A stretch of 64,000 nucleotides of DNA from Wolbachia endosymbiont of Oedothorax gibbosus (lineage in GTDB: Bacteria > Pseudomonadota > Alphaproteobacteria > Rickettsiales > Anaplasmataceae), in contig NZ_OW370567.1 in NCBI RefSeq assembly GCF_936270435.1, forward strand, positions 1,127,973-1,191,972, written 5' to 3'. The notes under the pieces are model-generated. The model worked only from the letters and a program-made list of their open reading frames with translations. It was not told where the DNA came from and did not search any database. Position 1 is the first letter of the stretch, and the number at the start of each line of letters is the position of its first letter. The translations under genes and the position numbers were made by a program. This document shows, in pieces, positions 40,089 through 49,099 of this stretch.

Positions 40089-40110
40089 CCGTGGAGCAAT
40101 TGCTCCACGG
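40089..40110 (+). terminator. Hairpin downstream of groEL
   Basis: A perfect 22-bp palindrome (CCGTGGAGCA followed by its exact complement around AATT) starts 12 bp after the groEL stop. It should form a strong stem in the transcript. The following bases are not a clear T-tract, so it may stabilise the mRNA 3' end rather than terminate. The rest of the gap to 40,384 shows nothing I can assign. Confidence 0.6.
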
Positions 40111-40384
40111 CACCTATGTCTCTTTAATTCTTAAAAATCATATTTTACTGTGTGTTAAAGGTGATACGTGTAGTGGCTTTGTATAGAAAGACACTACTGT
40201 TTGTATCCTTTTTGCTTCTTTATACTGCAATTGTCTAATAACAAAAAGGCAGTATAAGAAAGCTATAACCCCTGGTATATTTATACTAGCATAATGCTAT
40301 ATTAATAAACAATCTATATAATGCTATTAAATATAATAATTAAAATCTAAATCACTTTCTCTATAAAAGGAGAAATTTACCTTA

Positions 40385-40888
40385 ATGAAAATACATATAT
40401 ATTTAATATTGTTTTTATTTTTTTCTTGCACTCAACTATATGCTGACGAGGAAATTGCAAAATTTGATTTACTTATTGGCGAGATAAATGAAACAAGCCT
40501 TACTCTTAAAGGTGCAATAAAGGTTACAATAAAACCAGGTTGGCATATATATTACAAAGATCCTGGAGATTTCGGCCTTCCCACTTCCTTTGATTGTCAG
40601 GGTAACACATCAAATATAGATATCCATTGGCCTACTCCCAAGGAACATGAAGATAAAGTAGGGAGAGAGACGTTTGTAAGTAACGTATATGAGGATATGG
40701 TATTATTTCCCTTTAAGATGAATATATTTTTAAATCAAGAGTACATTGACCTTGATTTTCATATACAATATGCGATATGTAAAGATAGATGCATCCCTAA
40801 AAATGTTGAGATAAAAATCAAACAGCCACTAAAGGATTTTATAGATTCTGACGTCGATAAACTTATAAATGAGTGGTATGAAAAATAG
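40385..40888 (+). CDS. Secreted DsbD N-terminal-domain-like protein
   Basis: The 167 residues start with a signal peptide (MKIHIYLILFLFFSCTQLYA, about 1-20). The mature part resembles the DsbD/ScsB N-terminal thiol-exchange domain: IKPGWHIYYKDPGDFGLPT and a C-terminal YAICKDRCIP with two cysteines in the position of the redox pair. There are no membrane segments after it, so the DsbD membrane and thioredoxin domains are absent. It likely acts in periplasmic thiol chemistry, possibly with cytochrome c maturation, but the partner is unknown. Confidence 0.8.
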   Translation: MKIHIYLILFLFFSCTQLYADEEIAKFDLLIGEINETSLTLKGAIKVTIKPGWHIYYKDPGDFGLPTSFDCQGNTSNIDIHWPTPKEHEDKVGRETFVSNVYEDMVLFPFKMNIFLNQEYIDLDFHIQYAICKDRCIPKNVEIKIKQPLKDFIDSDVDKLINEWYEK

Positions 40889-40904
40889 AGTTCTCATGGG
40901 GTAG

Positions 40905-41104
40905 GTGTCATTCCAGTGCGCGACACTGGAATCTCATTTACTTTTTTGTTCACTATGTGAGGAACTTGGGCCTACAAGTATATAAACATAATGGTTTCGC
41001 ATAAAAAATTTAGATCCCAGTGTCACGCACTGGGATGACAAGAAAGGGGTGCTAGGATGACAGAAAGGGGTGCTAGGATGACAGAAAGGGGTGCTAGGAT
41101 GACA
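40905..41104. repeat. Palindromic repeats and three-copy 21-bp tandem repeat
   Basis: The interval has a GTCATTCCAGTG / CACTGGAAT palindrome at 40,908-40,932 and a related GATCCCAGTG...CACTGGGATGACA at about 41,012-41,040. It then has three perfect 21-bp units (GAAAGGGGTGCTAGGATGACA) at 41,042-41,104. The tandem unit contains the tail of the palindromic element (GGATGACA), so it grew from it. No gene is present between 40,889 and 41,191. Confidence 0.85.
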
Positions 41105-41191
41105 GAAACGAAGTCATACATAGAAAATAGGTTAGGTATTTTCAACTTTTGTATGTATACTTAAGTCAAAACACTCACTTTTAGTATGTAA

Positions 41192-42526
41192 ATGGATATA
41201 GTAAAGTTTGTTTTATTACTGCCAACAATATTACTCATGCTAGTTGCTGGTGTTTACCTATCGGTTAAACTAAAATGGCTACAGATATTTAGATTGCCGT
41301 ACGCCCTTTCACTCATTGGAGTTAAAAGAGGAGAAAATAAATTTTCTTCTATAGCCGCTCTATTTACAATCTTAGGGGGAAATTTAGGAGTAGGAAATAT
41401 TTCAGGAACTGCTGTTGCTCTAAAAACCGGAGGACCGGGCTCTATTTTATGGATGGCAATAATTATTGTTATCACTTCTGTGATAAAATATGTCACTTGT
41501 TATCTAAGTATAAAAACCAGAAAGGAAAAGAACGGACGGTTTATAGGTGGCCCTGTAGCCTACATGGCTGATGCATTTAACTCTAGAAAAGCTACAATTG
41601 TGTTTCTGGTTGTTATGATGATGGTTTCAATAACAGTTGGTAACCTTGTTCAGGTAAATTCTCTATCAATACCACTTAACATGATAGATGTGCCTGTAGT
41701 CATTGGTGGCATTGTAATGGCCATAATATTTTTTGTTGTTGCAGTTCTCAGCTTAAAAAAAATTAAAATTTTTATATCGGCTATGATACCAATAATGACG
41801 GTAAGTTACCTCATACTTTGCGGTATCATATTATTTAAGTTTAGTGAAAATATCCTTCCTTCTCTAAAATTAATAACAAGCAGTTTTTTTACAACTAGTA
41901 GCTTTAACTCTGGTTTATCTCTAGGTTTGATTTTAGAAATGTTGACTATTATTCAAGTCGGAACTTTGCGAGGTATTTTTGCAACAGATATAGGGCTTGG
42001 TCTCGAAGGAATCGTGCACTCTTCAATTGTTCCTAAGAAAAATAACAATAAATTTATTATTGAACAGAGCCTAATCACAATAATATCGCCTTTTATAGTT
42101 GCATTCATAGTGTTTATTACAACAATGGTACTGCTGGTCACAGATTCTTGGGTCACTGATTTAGAGAGTACTAACATGTGCATATTTGCTTTTAGAAAAG
42201 CTATGAATTGGCCCTATATTGACTATTTAATTATGGTCATAATGTTTTGTTTTGCTTTCACTACTATTTTTACTTGGTTTTTTTGCTCAAAACAGACAAT
42301 ACGCTATGTGTCTATGGATAATAAATACACTAAAATCTGGATTGTAATTTTTACCATGATTATTCCGCTTGGTGCGATAGGTAAAGTCCGGTTGCTATGG
42401 GATGTCGCTGATATCTCGATTGCTGCTTTGTTGTTTATCAACATACTCGCTATACTCAAGCTAACTTCTCAAGATCCAGAAGTGTTTACTATGAGTAGCA
42501 GATATTTAAAATTAGGCGCCAACTAA
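41192..42526 (+). CDS. AGCS-family amino acid:cation symporter
   Basis: A 444-residue inner membrane protein with about ten hydrophobic segments, of the alanine or glycine:cation symporter family. Family signatures are FTILGGNLGVGNISGTAVALKTGGPGSILWM near residues 57-88 and GRFIGGPVAYMADAF. Such carriers import alanine or glycine with sodium. It fits a parasite that depends on host amino acids. It is a single gene, not in an operon. Confidence 0.92.
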   Translation: MDIVKFVLLLPTILLMLVAGVYLSVKLKWLQIFRLPYALSLIGVKRGENKFSSIAALFTILGGNLGVGNISGTAVALKTGGPGSILWMAIIIVITSVIKYVTCYLSIKTRKEKNGRFIGGPVAYMADAFNSRKATIVFLVVMMMVSITVGNLVQVNSLSIPLNMIDVPVVIGGIVMAIIFFVVAVLSLKKIKIFISAMIPIMTVSYLILCGIILFKFSENILPSLKLITSSFFTTSSFNSGLSLGLILEMLTIIQVGTLRGIFATDIGLGLEGIVHSSIVPKKNNNKFIIEQSLITIISPFIVAFIVFITTMVLLVTDSWVTDLESTNMCIFAFRKAMNWPYIDYLIMVIMFCFAFTTIFTWFFCSKQTIRYVSMDNKYTKIWIVIFTMIIPLGAIGKVRLLWDVADISIAALLFINILAILKLTSQDPEVFTMSSRYLKLGAN

Positions 42527-42654
42527 AATACTAGCTAAGTTGCCATCTGAGCAGTAACACAACCTCCTTAATAAAAATTCAACCAATGCCCGTGATAATT
42601 ATATTAGCTAGTATTAGCTAGAACTAAAGGCAGAGGGTTATTAGTGAGGGGTAT

Positions 42655-45027
42655 ATGAATACTAACGATACACAACAAGAACACATCTATAATGAGCGCC
42701 TTCTAGAATTTTTTCCTTTATTTGATAAAAAGGACGACCCAATTTATAATGCTAGAGTTGATTTTAACACAGTAAAGTTTTTAACAGAACGCGCCGATTG
42801 GGATTGGAACGAAGATAAAGACAAAAACAAAGCATGTGGAGTTATTCTTCAGGAATTCGACAAGATAAAGAAAGCCGAACAAAAGCTTGAAAGTGAAGTT
42901 AAAAAAAGGTTGAAAGATTATATTGATGATGGTGTTACAGCAGTGTCAATATACGGTAATCACGCAAGTATTACGCTGGAAGATAACAAGAAAGAGTTTA
43001 AAATCAGTGAATTTTTAAATAGTGATTTTTGTGAGAAGAATGGAATTTCGGGATTTTCAACGTTGCATAGTGATGGAAAGAGCGGAATGCACGGTTTTGT
43101 TGCCGAGGAAGAAGGGAAAAAAATAAGACACTATGTCGTAACCGATGGTTCATATGAAATGACTCTGAAATGGTATGCGAAAGGGGAAGAATGCAAGATC
43201 AAAATTAAGATTGATGCTAACGGTGTAGAACTTGTTAAAGGTGATGATTTTTCTCTAGAACGGTTAGAAGCGAATCAAGATGTAAAAATAGGTGGTTTAT
43301 TCTTGCATGAAATAGAATTCAGGGAAAAAGGAAAAGTGAATGAGGTGCAACATAATAAAGACAGTAACGAGCTATCATCTGAAACTACAACAAGAATTGA
43401 TGTTAATAGAGGTGTTAGCGTTCAAGCTACTGATATAACTCAAAAAAAAGAAGACCACCATTCACATTTTGGACTACAATCTAACAGCAGAAGGCAGTCT
43501 TACGATAGCGGAATTGGAAAAGATTTTGACGATAAAATTAATTCTCAGGAGGCTGAAGAAAAGCGTGAGCTTAGACAAGCAGCACGAAAAGCAAATTCGG
43601 GAGGTCAAGTTTATAACCTCCAATCGCTTTTTGAGGAAAATTCCCAGAACAAAAGAACTCCTCCGCCACCACCTCTCAGAACTAGTTCACTTCCACCTGA
43701 AAAAGATGTTTTCAATGAGCAAGGGGGAAGCAAACTTGAAAGCCAAAAACCAGATAGAAGTGAACAAACACCTAATAATCAGCAAAAAGGTGCAACTTCT
43801 GATCCTTCAGATAGTTCTACTTTCACCAAATCTGTAAGCCACAATCAAGATAATAGGCAAGAAGATGAACGGTATGACAATCCTACATTTGGACATGCTG
43901 TACCTGAAAGCCAAAAACCAGATAGAAGTGAGCAAACACCTAATAATCAGCAACAACCTGAAATCCCGCAACAAGAAGGAAAGAGTAAACAGGAGCCTAA
44001 AGGAGGGAAGTTAAATTACAAAGAAGGTGAATCGTCTAGTGAACCTGAAGCTAACAGAAAAAGTGAATTAAGCTCTAACACAGCTGATGTAGCACAAAAA
44101 AGATTCTTAGAGGACGTTTTAGAAAAAATAAAAGAAGACAAACCAATATACAAATGGTTAAAGGATAAAATTGAAGGTAAAGAAGATAATCAAAATCTGG
44201 ATGCACTAGAGGGAAAACTATCCAAAAAATATGGTCAAGGTAATATTGTAGAAAAAAGAGAGAACGATGACGGCAAACCTCTATCTACAGTTAGCACTGA
44301 GGGAAATAAGGAGAGTTTGATAGATGTTGAACAAGGTAGTGACACTCGATCACAGAAAAGCTCTCGCAGGAGTGGACAAGAGCCTGAAGAAGAAAGGTTA
44401 AATTACCAAAACGCACGTGAAGCATTAGAAAGTTGGAAGGAAAAATGGCCAAAGAAATACGAAATTAACGAAGATGTTAAAGAGACTAGTTTTAATACAC
44501 CAGAGAAAATTCAGTCTGAATTGCAAAAAGACAATTTAGCAGATGTAAAAACAGTAGAAGGTCCAACTGTTAGTGTCTCTGCTTCAAGACCAAATAGTAT
44601 AAGTGATTCAGGCTATATATCTCCAACTCATGACAATAATGAACAATCTCAAGTAGATCCTGAACAGTTAAAGAAGTGCTTAGAAAACATTAAACCAAAA
44701 GAAATCGGAGATACGAGTGAGTTAAAAGAAGCATTGGAAAAACTGGATAAAGGGTTAAGAGAGCCGGCACAACAGGCTACTAAAGAAAATATTCCTAAAG
44801 GTTCATTCTCAGAAAGCGTTTTGGAGAAAATAAAAGAAGGTAAACAATATGACCCTATACGTGAGTTGCTAAAGAACAAGATTGGTAGCCAAGACAATAT
44901 TATAACTGCAGCAACCGAGCTAGGTACTGTACTTTCTGAGCTATGTACAGAAGCTCAAAAAGGTTTTGCTAAGCGAGAGGAAGAGAAAAGATTTGCTGCT
45001 AAAGACGAGCAAAAGACAAGAGATTGA
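42655..45027 (+). CDS. Large low-complexity, effector-like protein
   Basis: Not recognised; 790 residues, start preceded by GAGGGG. Residues 1-230 look folded, with YVVTDGSYEMTLKWYAKGEE resembling KEGACYEMTSTWPVKDE in the broken gene at 45,994-48,853. From about 230 the protein is polar and low in complexity. It has PPPPPLRTSSLPP, two copies of ESQKPDRSEQTPNNQQ (43,738 and 43,909), paired short helices (LEDVLEKIKEDKPIYKWLKDKIEG near 485 and SESVLEKIKEGKQYDPIRELLKNKIG near 722), and two DSG motifs (SYDSGIG, SDSGYIS). No signal peptide or membrane segment is seen. Its 3' end overlaps maf by 29 bp on the opposite strand. A type IV secretion substrate is plausible but unproven. Confidence 0.8.
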   Translation: MNTNDTQQEHIYNERLLEFFPLFDKKDDPIYNARVDFNTVKFLTERADWDWNEDKDKNKACGVILQEFDKIKKAEQKLESEVKKRLKDYIDDGVTAVSIYGNHASITLEDNKKEFKISEFLNSDFCEKNGISGFSTLHSDGKSGMHGFVAEEEGKKIRHYVVTDGSYEMTLKWYAKGEECKIKIKIDANGVELVKGDDFSLERLEANQDVKIGGLFLHEIEFREKGKVNEVQHNKDSNELSSETTTRIDVNRGVSVQATDITQKKEDHHSHFGLQSNSRRQSYDSGIGKDFDDKINSQEAEEKRELRQAARKANSGGQVYNLQSLFEENSQNKRTPPPPPLRTSSLPPEKDVFNEQGGSKLESQKPDRSEQTPNNQQKGATSDPSDSSTFTKSVSHNQDNRQEDERYDNPTFGHAVPESQKPDRSEQTPNNQQQPEIPQQEGKSKQEPKGGKLNYKEGESSSEPEANRKSELSSNTADVAQKRFLEDVLEKIKEDKPIYKWLKDKIEGKEDNQNLDALEGKLSKKYGQGNIVEKRENDDGKPLSTVSTEGNKESLIDVEQGSDTRSQKSSRRSGQEPEEERLNYQNAREALESWKEKWPKKYEINEDVKETSFNTPEKIQSELQKDNLADVKTVEGPTVSVSASRPNSISDSGYISPTHDNNEQSQVDPEQLKKCLENIKPKEIGDTSELKEALEKLDKGLREPAQQATKENIPKGSFSESVLEKIKEGKQYDPIRELLKNKIGSQDNIITAATELGTVLSELCTEAQKGFAKREEEKRFAAKDEQKTRD

Positions 45028-45604
45028 AATAATTACTTAGCAAACAATAGGTTTCATGCAACGGTAACCCTATAACGGAAGAGTAGGAGCCGCGTAAGAA
45101 TAATACGAACATTCCAGCTAGGCCTTGTATATTGCACCCCCCTGCCCTATTTTTCCACTCTTCTGATGCTAAATAATACTTAATTTCTTGTTCACTGAGA
45201 CGTTTAAATTTCACTATTGTAACCACAGTCCTAATATGTTGTTTGGATTGATCGGGAGTTAATAGACACACACTGGTGTATACTCTATGCCTTCTTCCTG
45301 ATAACAAGCGGATGCATTTTTCTGCTTGTCCAACGTTTTCAGCTTTAAGCAATATTCTTCTACCACAAGCAACAACTGTATCAACACCAAGCACAAAGTA
45401 ATTTGGATTTGAACTTTGTATTTTCTCAGCTTTACTTTTTGCCATACGGATTGAGTAATCCTTCGGAAGTTCCTTTTTTAAAGGGGCTTCATCTATGTCT
45501 GCTGGCAAAATTAAACCTGGCTCAATATTTATTTGTTTTAGTAAAGCTATACGCCTTTCCGATGATGAAGCAAGAATAAGATTATTTAGAGATCGTTCTG
45601 TCAC
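44999..45604 (-). CDS. maf: Maf-family nucleotide pyrophosphatase
   Basis: House-cleaning nucleotide pyrophosphatase of the Maf/YhdE group. The 201 residues begin with NLILASSSERRIALLKQ (phosphate-binding SSSxRR motif), and contain DYSIRMAKSKAEKI, YFVLGVDTVVACGRRIL and the later GGCNIQGLAG motif. It overlaps infA by 23 bp upstream, a coupling typical of Rickettsiales, and its 3' end overlaps the convergent 790-residue gene by 29 bp. Confidence 0.93.
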   Translation of the reverse strand: MTERSLNNLILASSSERRIALLKQINIEPGLILPADIDEAPLKKELPKDYSIRMAKSKAEKIQSSNPNYFVLGVDTVVACGRRILLKAENVGQAEKCIRLLSGRRHRVYTSVCLLTPDQSKQHIRTVVTIVKFKRLSEQEIKYYLASEEWKNRAGGCNIQGLAGMFVLFLRGSYSSVIGLPLHETYCLLSNYFNLLSFARL

Positions 45605-45845
45605 TTGTACCTTTAAGCCTTCTAATTATCCTACCCTTTCTCGCATTCCTATCGTAAATGCTCATCTCAACTAACACCCTATCCCCTATAATGATGCGTA
45701 TTTTACTTCTTCTCACTTTCCCTGATACATGACAGATAATCTCATGTTCATTGTCCAGTTTCACTCTAAATTCTGCTGCAGGTAGTAAAGCAGTTACTGC
45801 CCCTTCCACCTCAAAAATTGTTTTCGATTTCTCATCTTTTATCAT
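45582..45845 (-). CDS. infA: Translation initiation factor IF-1
   Basis: OB-fold initiation factor that blocks the A site. The 87 residues carry FEVEGAVTALLPAAEFRVKLDNEHEIICHVSGKVRRSKIRIIIGDRVLVEMS, the IF-1 core. It has a 12-residue C-terminal extension beyond the usual 72-75 residues, which runs into the overlapping maf gene. The IF-1/Maf pair is kept together across alphaproteobacteria. Confidence 0.96.
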   Translation of the reverse strand: MIKDEKSKTIFEVEGAVTALLPAAEFRVKLDNEHEIICHVSGKVRRSKIRIIIGDRVLVEMSIYDRNARKGRIIRRLKGTSDRTISK

Positions 45846-46105
45846 ATGTTATATTATAATTTAATAATCTTTTTCAGTCTACTATAGATTTTAAATTATT
45901 ATCAACACAAAAGACTTTTTGCACCTCATTTAAGTATTTCTCTTGCTACCAACCATCTTCACAATAATGCTTTCGAACCTGCATTTTTCACTTTCATTCA
46001 ACCTCACCAAGAGAAGACGAGCTACGGTTTCTACTCTTTGCCTTCCCCTTAACAGAACTTATAGGATTTATGTTGGAAGATAAATCATCATCACAATTTT
46101 CCTTA

Positions 46106-46968
46106 GAACCTGTTCATAATCTTTTAAGGAGTAAAGAAGTGAAAGCAAGAACGACCATTTGTAAGCTAGTGTTGAGTTTCCGCTCGCAATTTTTCCACAA
46201 ACGCCTACATTTTTCCAACCAAGCAAAAGAGCGCTCAACAACCCATCTCTTTGGCAGTACAACAAAGGTGTGTAATTCACTTCGCTTTATTACTTCGACC
46301 GTCGAACCAATAGTTGCTTTTATTTGTGTTGCAAAATTTTCTCCAGTGTAGCCTGCATCAACAAGTATATTTTTAACTTCAGAGAGTTTTTCTTTAGCAT
46401 TTTCGACCATTTTCATGGCACTGCTGCGGTCGGTTGCTTCTGCCGTTGTTACATAAATCGCGTGTGGTAAACCTTGTGTATCTACTGCAATATGGAGCTT
46501 TATTCCTGAAATTTTTTTACCTGCATCGTAGCCCTTATTTTCAGCAGTATCTGCATTTTTTACGCTCTGAGCATCAATTATACAAAAACTAGTTCTTTCT
46601 TTCCGACCATTGCTGATACGTGTCTCTCCAACTAATTTTTTTTAATACACGCTCCAAAGTACTTTCTGTATCTTCGCTTGGTTTTTCACTCCATTTTTTA
46701 AAATATTCGTAACAACTTCGCCATTTTGGAAAATCTTTTGGCAGCATTCTCCACTGACAGGCACTTTTTAGGACGTACAGCACTGCACAAAATACATCAT
46801 ACAAATCAAGTTTTCTTGGTTTTGTTTTCTTCCTACTACTCTCCAGAATTGATCTGATTTTTTCAAATTGTTCTCGACTTATGTCACTTGGGTATAAATT
46901 TCTCATATATCCTTATTCATATACATCATCTCATAGTTTATCACTTTTTTGAGATTATGAACAGGTTC
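46106..46968 (-). mobile_element. ISWpi1-like IS5-family element, copy 1
   Basis: An 863-bp element with ends GAACCTGTTCATAATC and its complement GATTATGAACAGGTTC, flanked by TTA at 46,103-46,105 and 46,969-46,971, the target duplication expected for IS5 types. It carries a two-frame transposase. It has disrupted the coiled-coil gene. A diverged second copy is at 57,572-58,432. Confidence 0.9.
46114..46906 (-). CDS. IS5-family transposase (ISWpi1-like), two-frame
   Basis: The first frame (46,906 to 46,589) has the N-terminal region MRNLYPSDISREQFEKI and CQWRMLPKDFPKWRSCYEYF. The second continues with FCIIDAQSVKNADTAENKGYDAGKK (first catalytic aspartate), VDAGYTGENFA and PKRWVVERSFAWLEKCRRL (glutamate). 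The two frames have the same +1 relation in the copy at 57,635-58,424, so a programmed shift in the GAAAGA-rich overlap is likely and the gene may be functional. Confidence 0.85.
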
Positions 46969-49099
46969 TTACAGCTATCATATCCGTCATCAATGCTTAA
47001 AGATCTGGATAACCTTCCCTGTTTTAGTGGAGCATTATCAGACTCACTAGGAATGTTTCCTGTTATAGTATAAAGTTTTTGTACGTAATCATTGGGGATC
47101 TCATTCATTCTTTGTTCATGAGTAACTTGACCTTCTAAGTATTTCACTTGATTGTTTAAGTTTTCTATTTCTTCTTTCATTTCTTCAATTGTCTGAATTT
47201 TATCTGCAATGATGTCGCTCAATGCATCACGGCTCTCTTCTAATTCATCAACATTATCTTCAGTGAGTTCAAGTGTAAGCATCATATCTTCTGTGAATTC
47301 CTCGTACTCATTTTCTGGCTCTTCAATATCGAATTTTAGTCCCTCTTCTCCAAGTTTATCTTGTAAATCGCTATTCTGCCTCTCTTTTACAATTGTTTGA
47401 TTATCTTCTGCTTGGGTTGTTTCTAGTTTCTCCTGTAGTTGCTGATTTTCTTGTGTTAATTCATGATTTATCACTTGCAACTCTGCTTCTTCTTGCTTCA
47501 ATTCAACGTTTTCTTCGGACAGCATCTGATTATTTAAAATCAATTCATCCATTTGTTGTGAAGCAACTTCTGGTTGAGTTTCAGTGTGCTGTAAATTGAC
47601 TTCTGTTTGAATTAATGCATTGCTATTAATAGAAGGAGGAAGGCTATTGTCATCATCAACTTTAGGGTCTAATTTCCCCTCTGGTTCCTTATCTTGATAG
47701 GCCGTTATAGACTCATTTTGAAAATTATTATTAGCAGTAGGTACAACATCAGCAGCCTTACCCTTTTCTAGTGATTTCATTACAGCATCATATAAAGAGA
47801 GACCTTGAATATATAATTCATCGTTTTGCTTTATTAATTCTAGGATCCCCTTCGATGACACAGAATCTTTACTATCAAATTTTAGTATTTCAGTTATGCC
47901 ATCGCTACTCACATTCATAATCATGGTACAAATTGAAACATTCCCGAACTCATCCTTTACAGGCCAAGTGCTTGTCATTTCATAACATGCGCCTTCTTTA
48001 AATTCATAATATCTTTTCTTATCTTCTTGATGAGCGTGTATTTCATGTTTTTTATTGCAATAGATATTCAATTCTTTCTCTTGCTGTAAAATGTCACTAA
48101 TCCTTGTTGGCTCACTCTTATCGTAATGAATAAGGTTAACATTCAAAACTCTATGAGTGTTGTCAGTTTCTGTGTAATAAGCTCGAAGCTCTACACCTTC
48201 CCTCTCAAAATATTTACTTGCAGCTTTTTTTCCCTGCTCTGCCAACTCTATGTATTTATTTAGATCTTCCTTAAAGCTCTTATTAGCAGACTCTGTTACT
48301 GCTTTATCTATGTACGTTTGTTTAAAATCTCTATCGTTTATTAGGTCATAAAAACTCCACTCCTCCCCAAAAGCCCCCTGCACGTAAGTGAAATTCTTTT
48401 TTTCCTTTAGTTTTCTTAAGAACCACACCTTTTCTTTCAGATTTTTCAGTTGAAAGCTTATCCTTGCCTTTACACTAGAGTTTTTGGCAGGAATACTAAC
48501 TTCTTCTAGTTCTTTAAGTAATTTATTATCTTTTATAATTGAGTGGCAAAACTTTACAATAGCAGAATTTTCAAACGAAGGATCTTTTTTATACCTTCAT
48601 CAAAAATTTCTTTAAAACGTGCAAATTGAGGTAGAACATAAAAATCGATTATTTCTTTTTCTGATCTCGTTTTATTAGCATAAGAGATATTACCTAATTG
48701 TGAATATAACTCTTTGAATGTATGGTAGATAAGCGTAGAGCAATAAACTTCCCTATTCAGTGAAGTTGGTCCAATACAAAAATGCTTTTCAAATTGATCA
48801 CCTATTTTTCCTGCCTCTGCTGCTTTGTCTCCCTTAGTCAAACCTCCAATCATAACATACCTCCTTTGACTATATTTATATTATACTAATTAACATATAT
48901 TAAAAAATCAAACCTCGTTCTACACTAACTTTTGTTATTAACTTAATTGTGTTGAAAATAACTGCAAGTGTTAACCTTAAGCTTTTGTCTTTCATTGTAC
49001 ACTACTCACTATAAGTTTATAATAATATCTTATATAATAGACTTAGTATTTTGAGTTATGCAAGTATTTTTTTTATTGGATAAAAGTTAAAAGACGTTT

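Larger units (their letters stand above)
45994..48853 (-). pseudogene. Coiled-coil effector-like protein gene, frameshifted and IS-interrupted
   Basis: The gene starts at 48,853 (MIGGLTKGDKAAEAGK). Loss of one A in a run at 48,585-48,590 shifts the frame; adding it back continues through KDPSFENSAIVKFCHSII into the 495-codon open frame ending at 46,941. An ISWpi1-like IS5 element (46,106-46,968, TTA duplication) cuts the 3' end. Removing it restores GYDSCKENCDDDLSSN... and a stop at 45,994. The protein would be about 650 residues: a folded N-terminal half with KEGACYEMTSTWPVKDE shared with the 790-residue neighbour, a long coiled coil (ELILNNQMLSEENVELKQEE onward), and a basic/serine-rich tail with SLSIDDGYDS. 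Function unknown. Confidence 0.82.

Noticed and set aside
42655..48853. Cytoplasmic incompatibility factor pair (cifA/cifB)
   Set aside because: The two genes are convergent, separated by infA-maf, and show no deubiquitylase or PD-(D/E)xK nuclease motifs; nothing in the sequences resembles Cif proteins that I can recognise.
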